A stretch of 32,188 bases of DNA from Acidimicrobiaceae bacterium (GCA_027314705.1 DAHVAJ010000098.1:1-32188); one strand, 5' to 3'; numbered from the stretch's first letter, positions 21,623 through 31,045 are shown. Notes: generated by a model not told the origin, from the letters alone. Made by a program: numbers and translations.

Positions 21623-22834
21623 TCAGACCCCGGCGCCCACCGGCGCGGTGGGCGTGAAGGTCACGGCCATCGACTCGTAGCCGGACACGAAGTTCGCCTC
21701 CCGCTTGGGGGGCTCCCCCGCCCCGGCCAGGGCCAGGTCGGGCAGGCGGTCGAGGAGCCGGTCGAACATGACCGAGAGCTCGAGCCGGGCCAACCGGTTG
21801 CCCAGGCAGAAGTGGGCGCCGAAGCCGAAGGCCATGTGGTCGTTGGGGCTGCGGGCGATGTCGAAGGTCTCCGGGTCGGCGAAGACCGCCTCGTCGCGGT
21901 TGGCCGACGGGTAGAGGAGGAGCAGCTTCTGCCCGGCGAGCAGCGTCCGGCCGTGGAGCTCCACGTCGCGGGTGACGGTGCGGGCCATGTTCTTGATGGG
22001 CGAGACCCACCGCAGCATCTCCTCGACGGCCGCGGGCAGCAGGGAGCGGTCAGCGGCCAGCCGGGCCAGCTGGTCCGGGTGGCGCAGGAGCTCGTAGGTG
22101 CCGCCGGAGAGCACGTGGCGGGTGGTCTCGTCCCCGCCGACCAGGATGAGCAGCGTCTCGTAGATGAGGGAGTCCTGGTCGAGGCGGTCACCGTCGATCT
22201 CGGCGTGCACCAGCGTCCCCACCAGGTCGCCGGCCTGGCCGTCCCGGCGGCGCTGCTCGCACACGCCGGTGATGTAGGTGGCGTACTCCATGGCGGCCAC
22301 GGCCGCCCGGTCCATGGCCGCCGGGTCGGGAGCGCCGAGGGCCGACACCATGTCGTCGGACCACCGCAACAGGTCGTCGCGGTCCTCGGGGGCCACACCC
22401 AGCAGGTCGCCGATCACGATCATGGGCAGCGGGGCGGCGATGTCGCGGACGAAGTCGGCGCTGCCCCGCTCGCACACCCGGTCGAGGATGGCGTCGCACA
22501 CCACCCGGATCCGGTCTTCGCTCTCGCGGATCCGGCGGGGGGTGAAGCCCTCGCTCACCAGCCGTCGGCGGCGTACGTGCTCGGGGGCGTCGGTGTCGAT
22601 CATCATGGGAAGCGGCCCGCTGTCGGGCCGTATGCCCCCGGCGTTGGAGAACGTCTCGGGGTCCTTCGAGATGGTGCGGACGTCGGCGTGGCGGCTGATC
22701 CCCCACACCCCGGCCGCCTCGTCGAAGAACGCCGGGGCGTGGGACCGCATCCAGGCGAAGGCCGGGAACGGGTCGCCGCCGTAGAAGGTCCCGTCCGTGA
22801 GCCCGATGGTCAGGTGGTCCGGCATGGTGGCCAT
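21623..22834 (-). CDS. Cytochrome P450
   Basis: This 403-residue soluble P450 monooxygenase has the I-helix oxygen-binding motif LVGGDETTRH, the ExxR motif of the K helix (AVEEMLRW) and the heme-binding loop FGFGAHFCLGNRLARLE with the Cys343 thiolate ligand. The profile, including VWGISRHADVRTISKDPETFSNAGG and SPIKNMARTVTRDVELHG, resembles actinobacterial CYP125/CYP142-like steroid or fatty-acid hydroxylases, but the substrate is not proven by reading alone. A GAGGAG ribosome site lies 4 nt before the ATG at 22834, and a TATACT -10 box is upstream. The pterin dehydratase gene follows without a gap. No ferredoxin gene is in the window. Confidence 0.9.
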   Translation of the reverse strand: MATMPDHLTIGLTDGTFYGGDPFPAFAWMRSHAPAFFDEAAGVWGISRHADVRTISKDPETFSNAGGIRPDSGPLPMMIDTDAPEHVRRRRLVSEGFTPRRIRESEDRIRVVCDAILDRVCERGSADFVRDIAAPLPMIVIGDLLGVAPEDRDDLLRWSDDMVSALGAPDPAAMDRAAVAAMEYATYITGVCEQRRRDGQAGDLVGTLVHAEIDGDRLDQDSLIYETLLILVGGDETTRHVLSGGTYELLRHPDQLARLAADRSLLPAAVEEMLRWVSPIKNMARTVTRDVELHGRTLLAGQKLLLLYPSANRDEAVFADPETFDIARSPNDHMAFGFGAHFCLGNRLARLELSVMFDRLLDRLPDLALAGAGEPPKREANFVSGYESMAVTFTPTAPVGAGV

Positions 22835-22887
22835 GGCACTCCTCGTCGCTGGCCGGGTGCGGGGCCCGTGGGTCCCCCGGTGGGCGG

Positions 22888-22893
22888 AGTATA
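22888..22893 (-). promoter_or_regulatory. -10 hexamer TATACT for the P450-dehydratase operon
   Basis: Minus-strand TATACT, the most consensus-like -10 box of the window, about 53 nt before the P450 ATG. The leader contains the GAGGAG ribosome site. Confidence 0.6.
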
Positions 22894-22943
22894 CGATGCC
22901 CGCCTCCGCCCGCCCCGGTGCCGGGCCGCGGCCGGCGACCCGG

Positions 22944-24224
22944 TCACCGGGGGCGGAAGGTGAGGGGCACGTGGCTCACCCCGGCATGCTTGTGGGTGCG
23001 GACCCGGGTCACGGGCCCGGCGAGGGCGAGGTCGTCCCACCGGTCGAGCACCTCGTCGAGGACACAGCGGATCTCGAGCCGGGCCAGGGCCGCCCCCAGG
23101 CACACGTGGCTGCGGTGGCCGAAGGAGACGTGCGGGTTGGGGTGCCGGCGGACATCGAATCGGAACGGGTCGGCGAAGACCGCCTCGTCCCGGTTGGCCG
23201 ACGCCCACCACAGGGTCACCTTGTCGCCGGCGGCGATCGGCGTCCCGGCCAGGGCGGCGTCCCGGGTGGCCGTCCGGCGGTTGTAGAGGGTGGCCGTCGT
23301 CCAGCGCAGGATCTCCTCGACGGCCGTCCCCATGAGGGACCGGTCGTCCCGGAGGTCGGCGAGCTGGTCGGGATGCTCGACCAGGGCCACCAGCCCGAGG
23401 GCGATGGCGTTGCGGGTGGTCTCGCTGCCGGCCACCACCAGCAGGTTGAAGAGCATGAGCAGCTCGAGGTCGTCGAGGGCCCGCCCCGATCCCGCGCCGC
23501 CGAGGACGGCCGCCGACAGCAGGTCGTCACCGGGCCGGGCCCGGCGCTCGGCCACCAGCGCCCCGCCGTAGGCGGCGAGGGCGGCGGCGGCCCGGTCCAC
23601 CGCGCCGGTCGACTCGCCGAGCTCCCGACCCTCGTGGTCGAGCGTGGTGGTGGCCCAGGCCAGGAGGTCGTGCCGGTCCTCCTCGGGGACACCGAGCAGG
23701 CCGGCCAGGGCCTGGATGGGCAGCTCGACGGCCACGTCGGTGAGGAAGTCGCACGCGCCGCGCTCGGTGACGGCCGCGACGATCCGGCGGGCCCGGCCCC
23801 GGAGGACCGGCTCCAGGGCGGCCAGGGCCCGGGGGGCCATGGCCGGGGTCAGGAGGCGGCGGACCTGGCGGTGACGGGGGTCGTCGGTCATGTTGAGCAG
23901 GACGCCGGCCGCCGCGCCCCACGGCAGGTCCTGGATGAGGGTGCCCCCACCGGACGCCCCCGGCGCCCGCTCCGAGGAGAAGGTGGCGGCGTCGTCGGCG
24001 CCGGCCACCACGTCGGCGTGCCGGCTCACCACCCAGAAGCCGACCCCCCCGGGGGTGCGGGCCGTCGGCGCCTGCCACCACACCGGTGCCTCCCGGCGCA
24101 GGGTGGCGAAGACCTCGTCGGGGAAGCCCGCGGAGAAGAGGTCGAGGTCGCAGAGGTCGAGGACGGCGAGGTCGGGGGCACGGCCGCCCCCGGGTCCGGC
24201 GCCCGGCCCGGTCCCGGTGGTCAT
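22944..24224 (-). CDS. Cytochrome P450 with an altered heme loop
   Basis: This 426-residue P450 begins with a flexible Gly-rich tail, then LAVLDLCDLDLFSAGFPDEVFATLRREAPVWW. The I-helix motif VAGSETTRN and the ExxR motif VEEILRW are present. The heme loop is FGHRSHVCLG (368-377) with Cys375; the usual FGxGxHxCxG has Arg371 where a Gly is expected, though the His before the Cys is kept. The C-terminal GRAGLARLE-like helix (GAALARLEIRCVL) is normal. The product should be a monooxygenase of unknown substrate, distinct from the neighbour at 21623. The ATG at 24224 has GGGAGGG upstream, and the gene lies 27 nt after fumC, likely co-transcribed. Confidence 0.88.
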   Translation of the reverse strand: MTTGTGPGAGPGGGRAPDLAVLDLCDLDLFSAGFPDEVFATLRREAPVWWQAPTARTPGGVGFWVVSRHADVVAGADDAATFSSERAPGASGGGTLIQDLPWGAAAGVLLNMTDDPRHRQVRRLLTPAMAPRALAALEPVLRGRARRIVAAVTERGACDFLTDVAVELPIQALAGLLGVPEEDRHDLLAWATTTLDHEGRELGESTGAVDRAAAALAAYGGALVAERRARPGDDLLSAAVLGGAGSGRALDDLELLMLFNLLVVAGSETTRNAIALGLVALVEHPDQLADLRDDRSLMGTAVEEILRWTTATLYNRRTATRDAALAGTPIAAGDKVTLWWASANRDEAVFADPFRFDVRRHPNPHVSFGHRSHVCLGAALARLEIRCVLDEVLDRWDDLALAGPVTRVRTHKHAGVSHVPLTFRPR

Positions 24225-24251
24225 GTCCGCCCTCCCGATGCCGGCGCCCGC

Positions 24252-25643
<1,392 letters not shown>

Positions 25644-25689
25644 GGTCGCGTCCTCCTCGGTGGCCCGTGCGGACCGGTTGCAGGGTCGG

Positions 25690-26256
25690 TCAGGGGAGCC
25701 GCCGGCGGCCGGTGGTCCGGGAGTGGTCGGCCGTGCCACCGGCCGCCGTGCCACCGGCCGCCGCGCCACCGGCCGCAGTGCCACCGGCCGCCGCGCCACC
25801 GGACCCCGCGCCACCGGCCCGGCACCGGGGGCAGGTCCCCACCAGATCGATCTGGTGGCCGGTCACGACGTAGCCCTCGGCCTCGGCCACGGCCCGGGCG
25901 GCCTCGGCCATGGCCCGCTCCAGGCGCGGCGACGGGGCCACGTCCTCGACGGTGCCGCACACGGCACAGGCCAGGTGGTGGTGGTGGCCGGCCAGGTCCT
26001 CGGCCAGTTCGAAGCGGCCGTGGTCGTCGACCCCGGCCACCCGGCGCACCACCCCGGCGCCGATGAGCGCGGTGACCGTGCGGTAGGCGCTCGACTGGGG
26101 CAGGTCCCGGTGGGTGTCGAGGAGCTCGGGGATGGTGAGGGGGCGCCCGGCCGCGGCCAGGGTGGCCACGATGGCCCGCCGGGCCGGGGTGTAGCGCTGG
26201 TCGACGCCGGCCAGGCGCAGGGCGGCCTGCTCGTGGACGGAGGGCGCGGCGCTCAC
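25690..26256 (-). CDS. Fur-family metal-responsive repressor, probably Zur
   Basis: This 188-residue protein is a Fur-family regulator: winged helix [28 protein letters not shown], then [20 protein letters not shown], the metal-site region [25 protein letters not shown], a later [18 protein letters not shown] with a second CXXC. Two CXXC pairs form the structural zinc site. Position next to a metal ABC operon with a 17-bp palindrome at its promoter favours Zur, though Mn- or Fe-responsive members cannot be ruled out. The start is GTG at 26256, 7 nt after TAAGGT, so leaderless; an upstream ATG would fall inside this spacer. The C-terminal tail is a 15-bp repeat-coded Gly/Ala stretch not found in typical Fur proteins. 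Confidence 0.87.
   Translation of the reverse strand: MSAAPSVHEQAALRLAGVDQRYTPARRAIVATLAAAGRPLTIPELLDTHRDLPQSSAYRTVTALIGAGVVRRVAGVDDHGRFELAEDLAGHHHHLACAVCGTVEDVAPSPRLERAMAEAARAVAEAEGYVVTGHQIDLVGTCPRCRAGGAGSGGAAAGGTAAGGAAAGGTAAGGTADHSRTTGRRRLP
25733..25822. repeat. Six tandem 15-bp units at the 3' end of the Fur-family gene
   Basis: Units of the form G(T/C)GCCACCGGCCGCC follow one another from 25733; the last two are diverged. On the minus strand they encode a Gly/Ala/Thr tail in steps of five residues. The number of units may vary between strains. Confidence 0.85.
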
Positions 26257-26263
26257 CGCGACC

Positions 26264-26269
26264 ACCTTA
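26264..26269 (-). promoter_or_regulatory. -10 hexamer TAAGGT for the Fur-family gene (leaderless)
   Basis: Minus-strand TAAGGT with 7 nt to the GTG at 26256. The regulator therefore has its own promoter besides any read-through from the transporter operon. Confidence 0.6.
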
Positions 26270-26304
26270 CGGCGTGGGCCGGGCGGCCCCGGGCCCCAGG
26301 ACGC

Positions 26305-27222
26305 TCAGGTGGCACCGGTCCCCCATCCCGGCGCCGGGGCGCGGTGGACGCGCCGGTGGCGGCGGCGGGCGGCCGCCGTCCACACGAAGGAGGCCAGGAA
26401 CACGGCGGTGGCCACCCCCAGGATGCCGAAGCTGGGCGGCATCCGGGGCAGCAGGTAGGCCAGGGTGAGGCCGGCCCACATCGAGCCCACGGCGATCCCC
26501 GCCGACAGCCACAGGGCCACGAAGGGACGCGCCGTGAACCGCTGGCTGGCCCCGGCCGGCGCCGCCAGCAGTCCCAGGAGGAGCAGGGCCCCCACGGCCT
26601 GGGTCGCCACCCCCGCCGTCAGCCCCAGGAGGACGAAGAACCCGTAGGCCAGGGCCCGAACCGGCACGCCGCGGGCGGCGGCCACTGCCGGGTCGAGGCT
26701 GGCGAAGACCAGGGGGCGGGCCAGGACCACCATCCCGGCCACCACGACCGACGCCACGAGGACGTCGGCGACCACCTCCCCGCCCGACAGTCCGAGGATG
26801 GATCCGAAGAGCACGTTGACCCCGGCGTCGCCGCCCGCTCCCCCGCTGCCGCTCGACGAGGTGGTGTACAGCGACAGGAAGAGGGCACCCAGGCCGAGCA
26901 CCCAGGCGAACACCGATCCGATCACCGTGTCGTCGGCCCCCGACCGCCGGCCGAGCGCGGCGGTCACCAGCGCGAAGGCGATGCACCCGCCGTAGAGCCC
27001 GACCCGCAGATCGACGCCGAAGGCCAGCGCGGCCAGCGCGCCGGTGAAGGCCACGTGGGACAGGGCATCCCCGGCGAACACCTGGCCCCGGAGGACCACC
27101 AGGTAGCCGACCAGGCCGGCGGCCAGCGCGATGCAGGTGCCGGCGATGAAGGCCGAGCGAAGGTAGGGCGCGTCGAAGAGGTGCGCGATCCCGGTGAACG
27201 GGTCCAAGGTGGCCGGCGTCAC
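26305..27222 (-). CDS. Metal ABC transporter permease, second copy (ABC-3 family)
   Basis: This 305-residue membrane protein begins at a GTG overlapping the first permease's stop (GTGA). It has the ABC-3 layout: LFDAPYLRSAFIAGTCIALAAGLVGYLVVLRGQVFAGDALSHVAFTGALAA, then further helices including VIGSVFAWVLGLGALFLSLY and ARGVPVRALAYGFFVLLGLTAGVATQAVGALLLLGLLAAPAGASQ. The conserved GDALSHVAFTG and ARGVPVR segments match ZnuB/TroC-type permeases. With the adjacent permease it may form a heterodimeric channel, as in TroCD-like systems. Its C-terminal tail is basic and is followed by the Fur-family gene after 48 nt. Confidence 0.87.
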   Translation of the reverse strand: MTPATLDPFTGIAHLFDAPYLRSAFIAGTCIALAAGLVGYLVVLRGQVFAGDALSHVAFTGALAALAFGVDLRVGLYGGCIAFALVTAALGRRSGADDTVIGSVFAWVLGLGALFLSLYTTSSSGSGGAGGDAGVNVLFGSILGLSGGEVVADVLVASVVVAGMVVLARPLVFASLDPAVAAARGVPVRALAYGFFVLLGLTAGVATQAVGALLLLGLLAAPAGASQRFTARPFVALWLSAGIAVGSMWAGLTLAYLLPRMPPSFGILGVATAVFLASFVWTAAARRRHRRVHRAPAPGWGTGAT

Positions 27223-28175
27223 GCGCCCACTGCCCCCTCCGGGCCCGGTCGGGGGGCCGCCGGGGTCCGACGGGGTGCCGAGCGGAGCCGCGTGGCCACC
27301 TGGCGGCCCACCGCGGCGGCGACGTACACCGCGAAGCCGAAGGTGGAGACGAAGAAGCCCACCGGCCAGGGGGAGTAGAAGGCCACGGCCAGCGAGAGCC
27401 AGGTCACGAGGAGGCCCAGGACCACGGTCAGGGCCGTCCCGAACACGGGCCGGGCGGTCAGCTGCTGGGCGGCCGCGGCCGGCATCACCAACAGGGCGAA
27501 GACCAACAGCGCGCCCGTGATCTGGCTCACCTCGGCCGCCGTGCAGCCGAGGAGGACCAGGAAGGCGATGGAGAGGAGGCGGGTCGGTACCCCCCGGGCC
27601 GCCGCGACGTCGGCGTCGACGGTGGCGAAGTGGAGCGGACGGGCCATCGCCGCCAGGGCGACCACCACCACGACGGCCACGACCCCGAGGGCGGTCACCT
27701 GGCCGTCGGACACCCCGAGGAACGACCCGAACAGCAGGCCGGTGATGCTGTCGAGGAAGCCGCCGTACAGGCTGACGAAGAGGACGCCGCTGGCCAGGGC
27801 GAAGGCCTGGACCGTGCCGATCACCGCGGACTCCTCGCTCAGGGCCCGTCCGGCCTGCGACCGGGGGACCAGGGCGATGACCAGTGCGGCGGCGATCGAC
27901 GCCGCGAAGTAGCCGCCGACGGCGCTGAGGCCGAGCCAGACGGCCGCCGCCGCGCCCGGGAAGGACACGACGGCCAGGGTGTGGCCCACGAAGCTCTGGC
28001 GTCGCAGCACCATGAACCAGCCGATGCACCCGGCCAGCACGGCCACGATGGTGCCGGCCCGGAGGGCGTTGACCATGAAGTGGTACGCGAGCATCTGGTG
28101 CAGGTCGGTGAGGGGGTCGAGGCTCGGGCCGGCCAGCGGGTCGGCGACGCCGAGGGCGGCGAGCGCGCCCGTCAC
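27219..28175 (-). CDS. Metal ABC transporter permease, first copy (ABC-3 family)
   Basis: This 318-residue membrane protein has about eight helices and the ABC-3 motif order: MVNALRAGTIVAVLAGCIGWFMVLRRQSFVGHTLAVVSFPGAAAAVWLG, then AVIGTVQAFALASGVLFVSLYGG, AARGVPTRLLSIAFLVLLGCTAAEVSQITGALLVFALLVMPAAAAQQLTARP. The start is GTG overlapping the ATPase stop codon (GTGA). Its sequence differs clearly from the second permease, so this is not a recent duplication. It should form the membrane channel for Zn(II) or Mn(II) with the ATPase and lipoprotein of this operon. Confidence 0.88.
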   Translation of the reverse strand: MTGALAALGVADPLAGPSLDPLTDLHQMLAYHFMVNALRAGTIVAVLAGCIGWFMVLRRQSFVGHTLAVVSFPGAAAAVWLGLSAVGGYFAASIAAALVIALVPRSQAGRALSEESAVIGTVQAFALASGVLFVSLYGGFLDSITGLLFGSFLGVSDGQVTALGVVAVVVVVALAAMARPLHFATVDADVAAARGVPTRLLSIAFLVLLGCTAAEVSQITGALLVFALLVMPAAAAQQLTARPVFGTALTVVLGLLVTWLSLAVAFYSPWPVGFFVSTFGFAVYVAAAVGRQVATRLRSAPRRTPAAPRPGPEGAVGA

Positions 28176-29002
28176 CGGGCCCCCTGGCCGTGGGCGCCGC
28201 CGTGGTGGTGGGCGGCATCCGGCTGGCCCACGACGACCAGCCGTCCGTCCCGGGTGCGGAGCACCTCGATGGGCGTGCCGTAGAGCGCGGACAGCGTCTC
28301 GGAGGTGATCACCTCGTCCGGCGGTCCGCTGACCGCTCCGCCCCGGGCCACGTAGACCACGCCGTCGAGGGCGGACGCGATGGGGTTGACGTCGTGGGCC
28401 ACGATGAGGACGGTGATGCCGAACTCCTGGCTGATGTCCGCGATGAGCCCGGCCACGGAGGCCTGGTTGGGCAGGTCCAGGCTGTCGAGGGGCTCGTCCA
28501 GCAGCAGCAGCCGCGGCCGGCGGACCAGGGCCTGGGCGATGAGCAGGCGCTGCTGCTCGCCCCCCGAGACCTCGCCGATCGGCCGGTCGGCGTAGTCACC
28601 GGCCCCGACCAGATCGACGACCTCGGCCACCCGTGCCTCCCGCCGGCGCCGTCGGGGGCCCCAGGGCAGGGACAGGCCCCACCGGTCGCCGTCACTGCCC
28701 ATCCTCACCACGTCGATCCCCCGCACCCGCAGGCTCGGATCGAAGCTCCGTCGCTGGGGGAGGTAGCCGATGTCGCGCCCACCCTCACCCGCGGGCCGCC
28801 CGAAGACCTCGACGCGCCCCGCGGCCAGGGGGAGGACGCCGAGGACGGCCTTGATCAGGGTGGACTTGCCCACGCCGTTGGGCCCGAGCACCGCCACGAA
28901 CCGGCCGGGCTCGATGGCCAGGTCGACGTGGGACCAGATCACCCGGCCCCCGACCCGCACCTCGGCGTCCACCACGCGCACCGCAGGCACGACGCCCGTC
29001 AT
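28172..29002 (-). CDS. Metal ABC transporter ATPase (ZnuC/MntB-like)
   Basis: This 276-residue ATPase shows the full ABC set: Walker A GPNGVGKSTL, Q-loop LPQRRSFDPSL, signature VSGGEQQRLLIAQAL, Walker B RLLLLDEPLDSLD and the switch His in LIVAHDVNPIA. The SFDP after the Q-loop is typical of the Zn/Mn family. It powers uptake through the two permeases at 27219 and 26305. The ATG at 29002 lies 7 nt after the lipoprotein stop. The His-rich C terminus (HHHGGAHGQGAR) is unusual and could bind metal. Confidence 0.91.
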   Translation of the reverse strand: MTGVVPAVRVVDAEVRVGGRVIWSHVDLAIEPGRFVAVLGPNGVGKSTLIKAVLGVLPLAAGRVEVFGRPAGEGGRDIGYLPQRRSFDPSLRVRGIDVVRMGSDGDRWGLSLPWGPRRRRREARVAEVVDLVGAGDYADRPIGEVSGGEQQRLLIAQALVRRPRLLLLDEPLDSLDLPNQASVAGLIADISQEFGITVLIVAHDVNPIASALDGVVYVARGGAVSGPPDEVITSETLSALYGTPIEVLRTRDGRLVVVGQPDAAHHHGGAHGQGAR

Positions 29003-29009
29003 CGACGGC

Positions 29010-29960
29010 TCACCCCGGCGACGCCGCGAGCGCGGCCTCGATGCCGAGCAGCTGCCGCGACTGCCAGGCCTGGAAGGTCGAGTGCGGCGGGACGAGGGTC
29101 TCGGTGATCGTCGCCACCGGGATGTGCTCGGCCTTGACCTCGCGGAGCTGGGCCTGCACGTCCGGGGTGACGTTCTGGCTGTTGTACACGTAGATCTTGA
29201 TCAGGTGGTGCGCGATCTGGTTGTCGATGGTCGTCTTGTCGGCCACGGAGACCTCGCTCCCCTCGCTGATGGCCCGGAGGAACGACGGCGGGGTGACGAG
29301 GTCGAGTCCGAGCGCGGGCGCCAGCATGGCGAAGATCGACTCCGAGGCGCCCACCGGCGTGCCGGCGTAGCGGGCCCTGATGGTGGCGATCAGGTCGTGG
29401 TACTGACGCAGGGAGACGGTGGTGAACCTGGCCGCCTGCGCCGCGAAGTAGGTGCGGTCGGCCGGATCGATCCGTTGGAGGTCGTGCGTCACGCCGGCCA
29501 CCACGAGCAGGACATCGGCCGGGTCGTACCACCGGTGGGGATTGCCCCCCGCCGCCACGCCGACCACCGTGCCGACGTCCAGCACCGTCGAGCGGCCGCG
29601 GTCGGCGGCGAGCAGCTTCTGCATCCAGGGGTCGTAGCCGACCCCGTTCTCGATGACCAGGTCGGCCGTGGCCAGTGTCCGGGCGTCCGACGCGGTCGGC
29701 TCGTAGGCGTGGGGGTCGGTGGTGGGATCGGTGATGATGCTGACGACCCGGGCGTGGGTCCCGCCGACCTGCGCGGCGATGCTCCCCCAGAAATTCTCGG
29801 CCGCCACCACCCGGACGACCCGCGGCGAGGTCGGTGCCCCGGTCGGCGCCGAGGGACCGGTGCCCACCGCGCACCCGGCGAGCAGCAGGGCGGCGGCCAG
29901 GACGGCACCGCAGGCGCGGGCCGCCGGCCCGAGGAGGGCGGAGCGAAGGGTGCCGGCCAC
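29010..29960 (-). CDS. Metal-binding lipoprotein of an ABC transporter (ZnuA/PsaA-like)
   Basis: This 316-residue lipoprotein of the cluster 9 family has a signal peptide ending in lipobox LLAGC (Cys30). Metal-site segments: TDPHAYEPTASD (His), GGNPHRWYDP (His), GASESIFAMLAPALGL (Glu where zinc-specific ZnuA has His) and an acidic residue in TETLVPPHSTF. The His-His-Glu-acid set matches the Mn-type PsaA/MntC pattern, so manganese is as likely as zinc. The His-rich loop of many ZnuA proteins is absent. The start is GTG at 29960, 7 nt after TAGGAT; an ATG nine bases upstream lies inside the -10 box and is not used on this reading. Confidence 0.87.
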   Translation of the reverse strand: MAGTLRSALLGPAARACGAVLAAALLLAGCAVGTGPSAPTGAPTSPRVVRVVAAENFWGSIAAQVGGTHARVVSIITDPTTDPHAYEPTASDARTLATADLVIENGVGYDPWMQKLLAADRGRSTVLDVGTVVGVAAGGNPHRWYDPADVLLVVAGVTHDLQRIDPADRTYFAAQAARFTTVSLRQYHDLIATIRARYAGTPVGASESIFAMLAPALGLDLVTPPSFLRAISEGSEVSVADKTTIDNQIAHHLIKIYVYNSQNVTPDVQAQLREVKAEHIPVATITETLVPPHSTFQAWQSRQLLGIEAALAASPG

Positions 29961-29967
29961 GGGCACC

Positions 29968-29973
29968 ATCCTA
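29968..29973 (-). promoter_or_regulatory. -10 hexamer TAGGAT for the metal ABC operon
   Basis: Minus-strand TAGGAT (preceded by TA) is 7 nt from the GTG at 29960. The palindrome at 29975-29991 starts two bases upstream of it on that strand. Confidence 0.62.
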
Positions 29974-29974
29974 T

Positions 29975-29991
29975 ATGGGAATGATTCCCAT
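29975..29991. promoter_or_regulatory. Fur/Zur-type operator palindrome
   Basis: ATGGGAATGATTCCCAT is a perfect 17-bp palindrome (8-bp arms around G). Its AATGATT centre is the core of Fur/Zur boxes (AATGATAATCATT type). It touches the -10 box of the lipoprotein-ABC-permease operon, so a bound repressor would exclude RNA polymerase. The Fur-family gene at 25690 is the obvious binder. Confidence 0.82.
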
Positions 29992-30021
29992 TACAATCCA
30001 CCTTCCCGCCGCCGCCCGGGG

Positions 30022-30894
30022 TCAGGCCCGCAGCGCCACCCCGGCGGCCACCACGGCCCGGGCCGCCGCCACGTCCTCGGCCCGGGGCCCGTCCCCCGCT
30101 CCGGGTACTTCGAGGAGGGCCGGGACGTCCGCCAGGGCCGGGTGGCCGACCAGGGCGGCAAGGCCGTCGCTGCCGATGGTTCCGTCCCCGAGGTTCTCGT
30201 GGCGGTCGCGGTTGGCCCCGAACGCGACCTTCGAGTCGTTCAGATGGAGGCACCGGAGCCGTCCGAGCCCGACGGTCGACCCGATGCGCGCGATCAGGGC
30301 GTCGGCCTCGGCCACCGTGGCGAAGGGGACGCCGGAGGCCCACAGGTGCTGGGTGTCGAGGCACACCCCGAGCCGCTCGTCGTCGCCGGCGGCCTCGATG
30401 ACCTCGGCCAGCTCCTCGAACGACCGGCCGACCGTGTCGCCGGCACCGGCCGCGTTCTCGAGCAGCACCGGGCAGCCGTCCTCGGGCGGGTCGACCTCGT
30501 CGAGGGAGGAGAGGAGGGCTTCGGCGACGGCCGGCACCGCGGCGGCCAGGCCGCTCCCCCGGTGGCTGCCGATGTGGAGCACGAGGCCGCCGGCCCCCAT
30601 GCCGTCGGCCGTGGCCAGGTTGGCCGTGAGGCAGGCGCGGGACTTGGCGGCCAGGTCGGGGTCGGGGGAGGCCAGGTTGATGAGGTAGGTGGCGTGGCAG
30701 AAGGTGGCCCGCACCGACGGGTGCGCGGCCTGGGCCGCCCGGTAGGCGGCGAGGATCTCGCCGCCGTACTGGGAGGGCTTCCACATCCGGGGGCTCTGGG
30801 TGAAGATCTGGACGGCGTCGGCGCCGATCTCCGCCCCGTGCTCGAGGGCCGGGACCAGGCCCTTGCCCGCCCGGACGTGGGCACCGATCAGCAT
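30022..30894 (-). CDS. nfo: Endonuclease IV (Nfo), AP endonuclease
   Basis: This 290-residue enzyme cuts DNA at abasic sites in base-excision repair. It starts MLIGAHVRAGKGLVPALEHGAEIGADAVQIFTQSPRMWKP, continues CHATYLINLASPDPDLAAKS, VLHIGSHRG, VLLENAAGAGDTVGRSFEEL, VCLDTQHLWASG, and CLHLNDSKVAFGANRDRHENLGDGTIG, ending with ALLEVPG. The nine-ligand tri-zinc set of His, Asp and Glu is recognisable through these segments. The ATG at 30894 is 6 nt after TACGGT without a ribosome site, hence leaderless. The gene is read away from the metal transporter operon and the two share no promoter. Confidence 0.92.
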   Translation of the reverse strand: MLIGAHVRAGKGLVPALEHGAEIGADAVQIFTQSPRMWKPSQYGGEILAAYRAAQAAHPSVRATFCHATYLINLASPDPDLAAKSRACLTANLATADGMGAGGLVLHIGSHRGSGLAAAVPAVAEALLSSLDEVDPPEDGCPVLLENAAGAGDTVGRSFEELAEVIEAAGDDERLGVCLDTQHLWASGVPFATVAEADALIARIGSTVGLGRLRCLHLNDSKVAFGANRDRHENLGDGTIGSDGLAALVGHPALADVPALLEVPGAGDGPRAEDVAAARAVVAAGVALRA

Positions 30895-30900
30895 GGGCGC

Positions 30901-30906
30901 ACCGTA
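30901..30906 (-). promoter_or_regulatory. -10 hexamer TACGGT for nfo (leaderless)
   Basis: Minus-strand TACGGT with 6 nt to the ATG at 30894. Confidence 0.58.
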
Positions 30907-31045
30907 GCAGCGGGCCCGCCGGCGCCCGCCGGGCCGGACGGACGGGACGGTGTCGCGGACGGCCGGCGAGGTCCGACCGGGACGGCGCACCACGCCCGCC
31001 ACCGAGGGCCCTGCGACGGACCGGCGGCGGCGGACGGGACCCCGG

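Noticed and set aside
25733..25822. Tandem units considered as a CRISPR array
   Set aside because: Units are 15 bp, directly adjacent with no unique spacers, and lie inside a coding region.
26257..26265. Upstream start at 26265 for the Fur-family gene
   Set aside because: That codon overlaps the -10 box TAAGGT; the GTG at 26256 fits the leaderless spacing.
29961..29969. ATG at 29969 for the metal-binding lipoprotein
   Set aside because: It overlaps the TAGGAT hexamer; the GTG at 29960 lies at the 7-nt leaderless distance and keeps the whole signal peptide.
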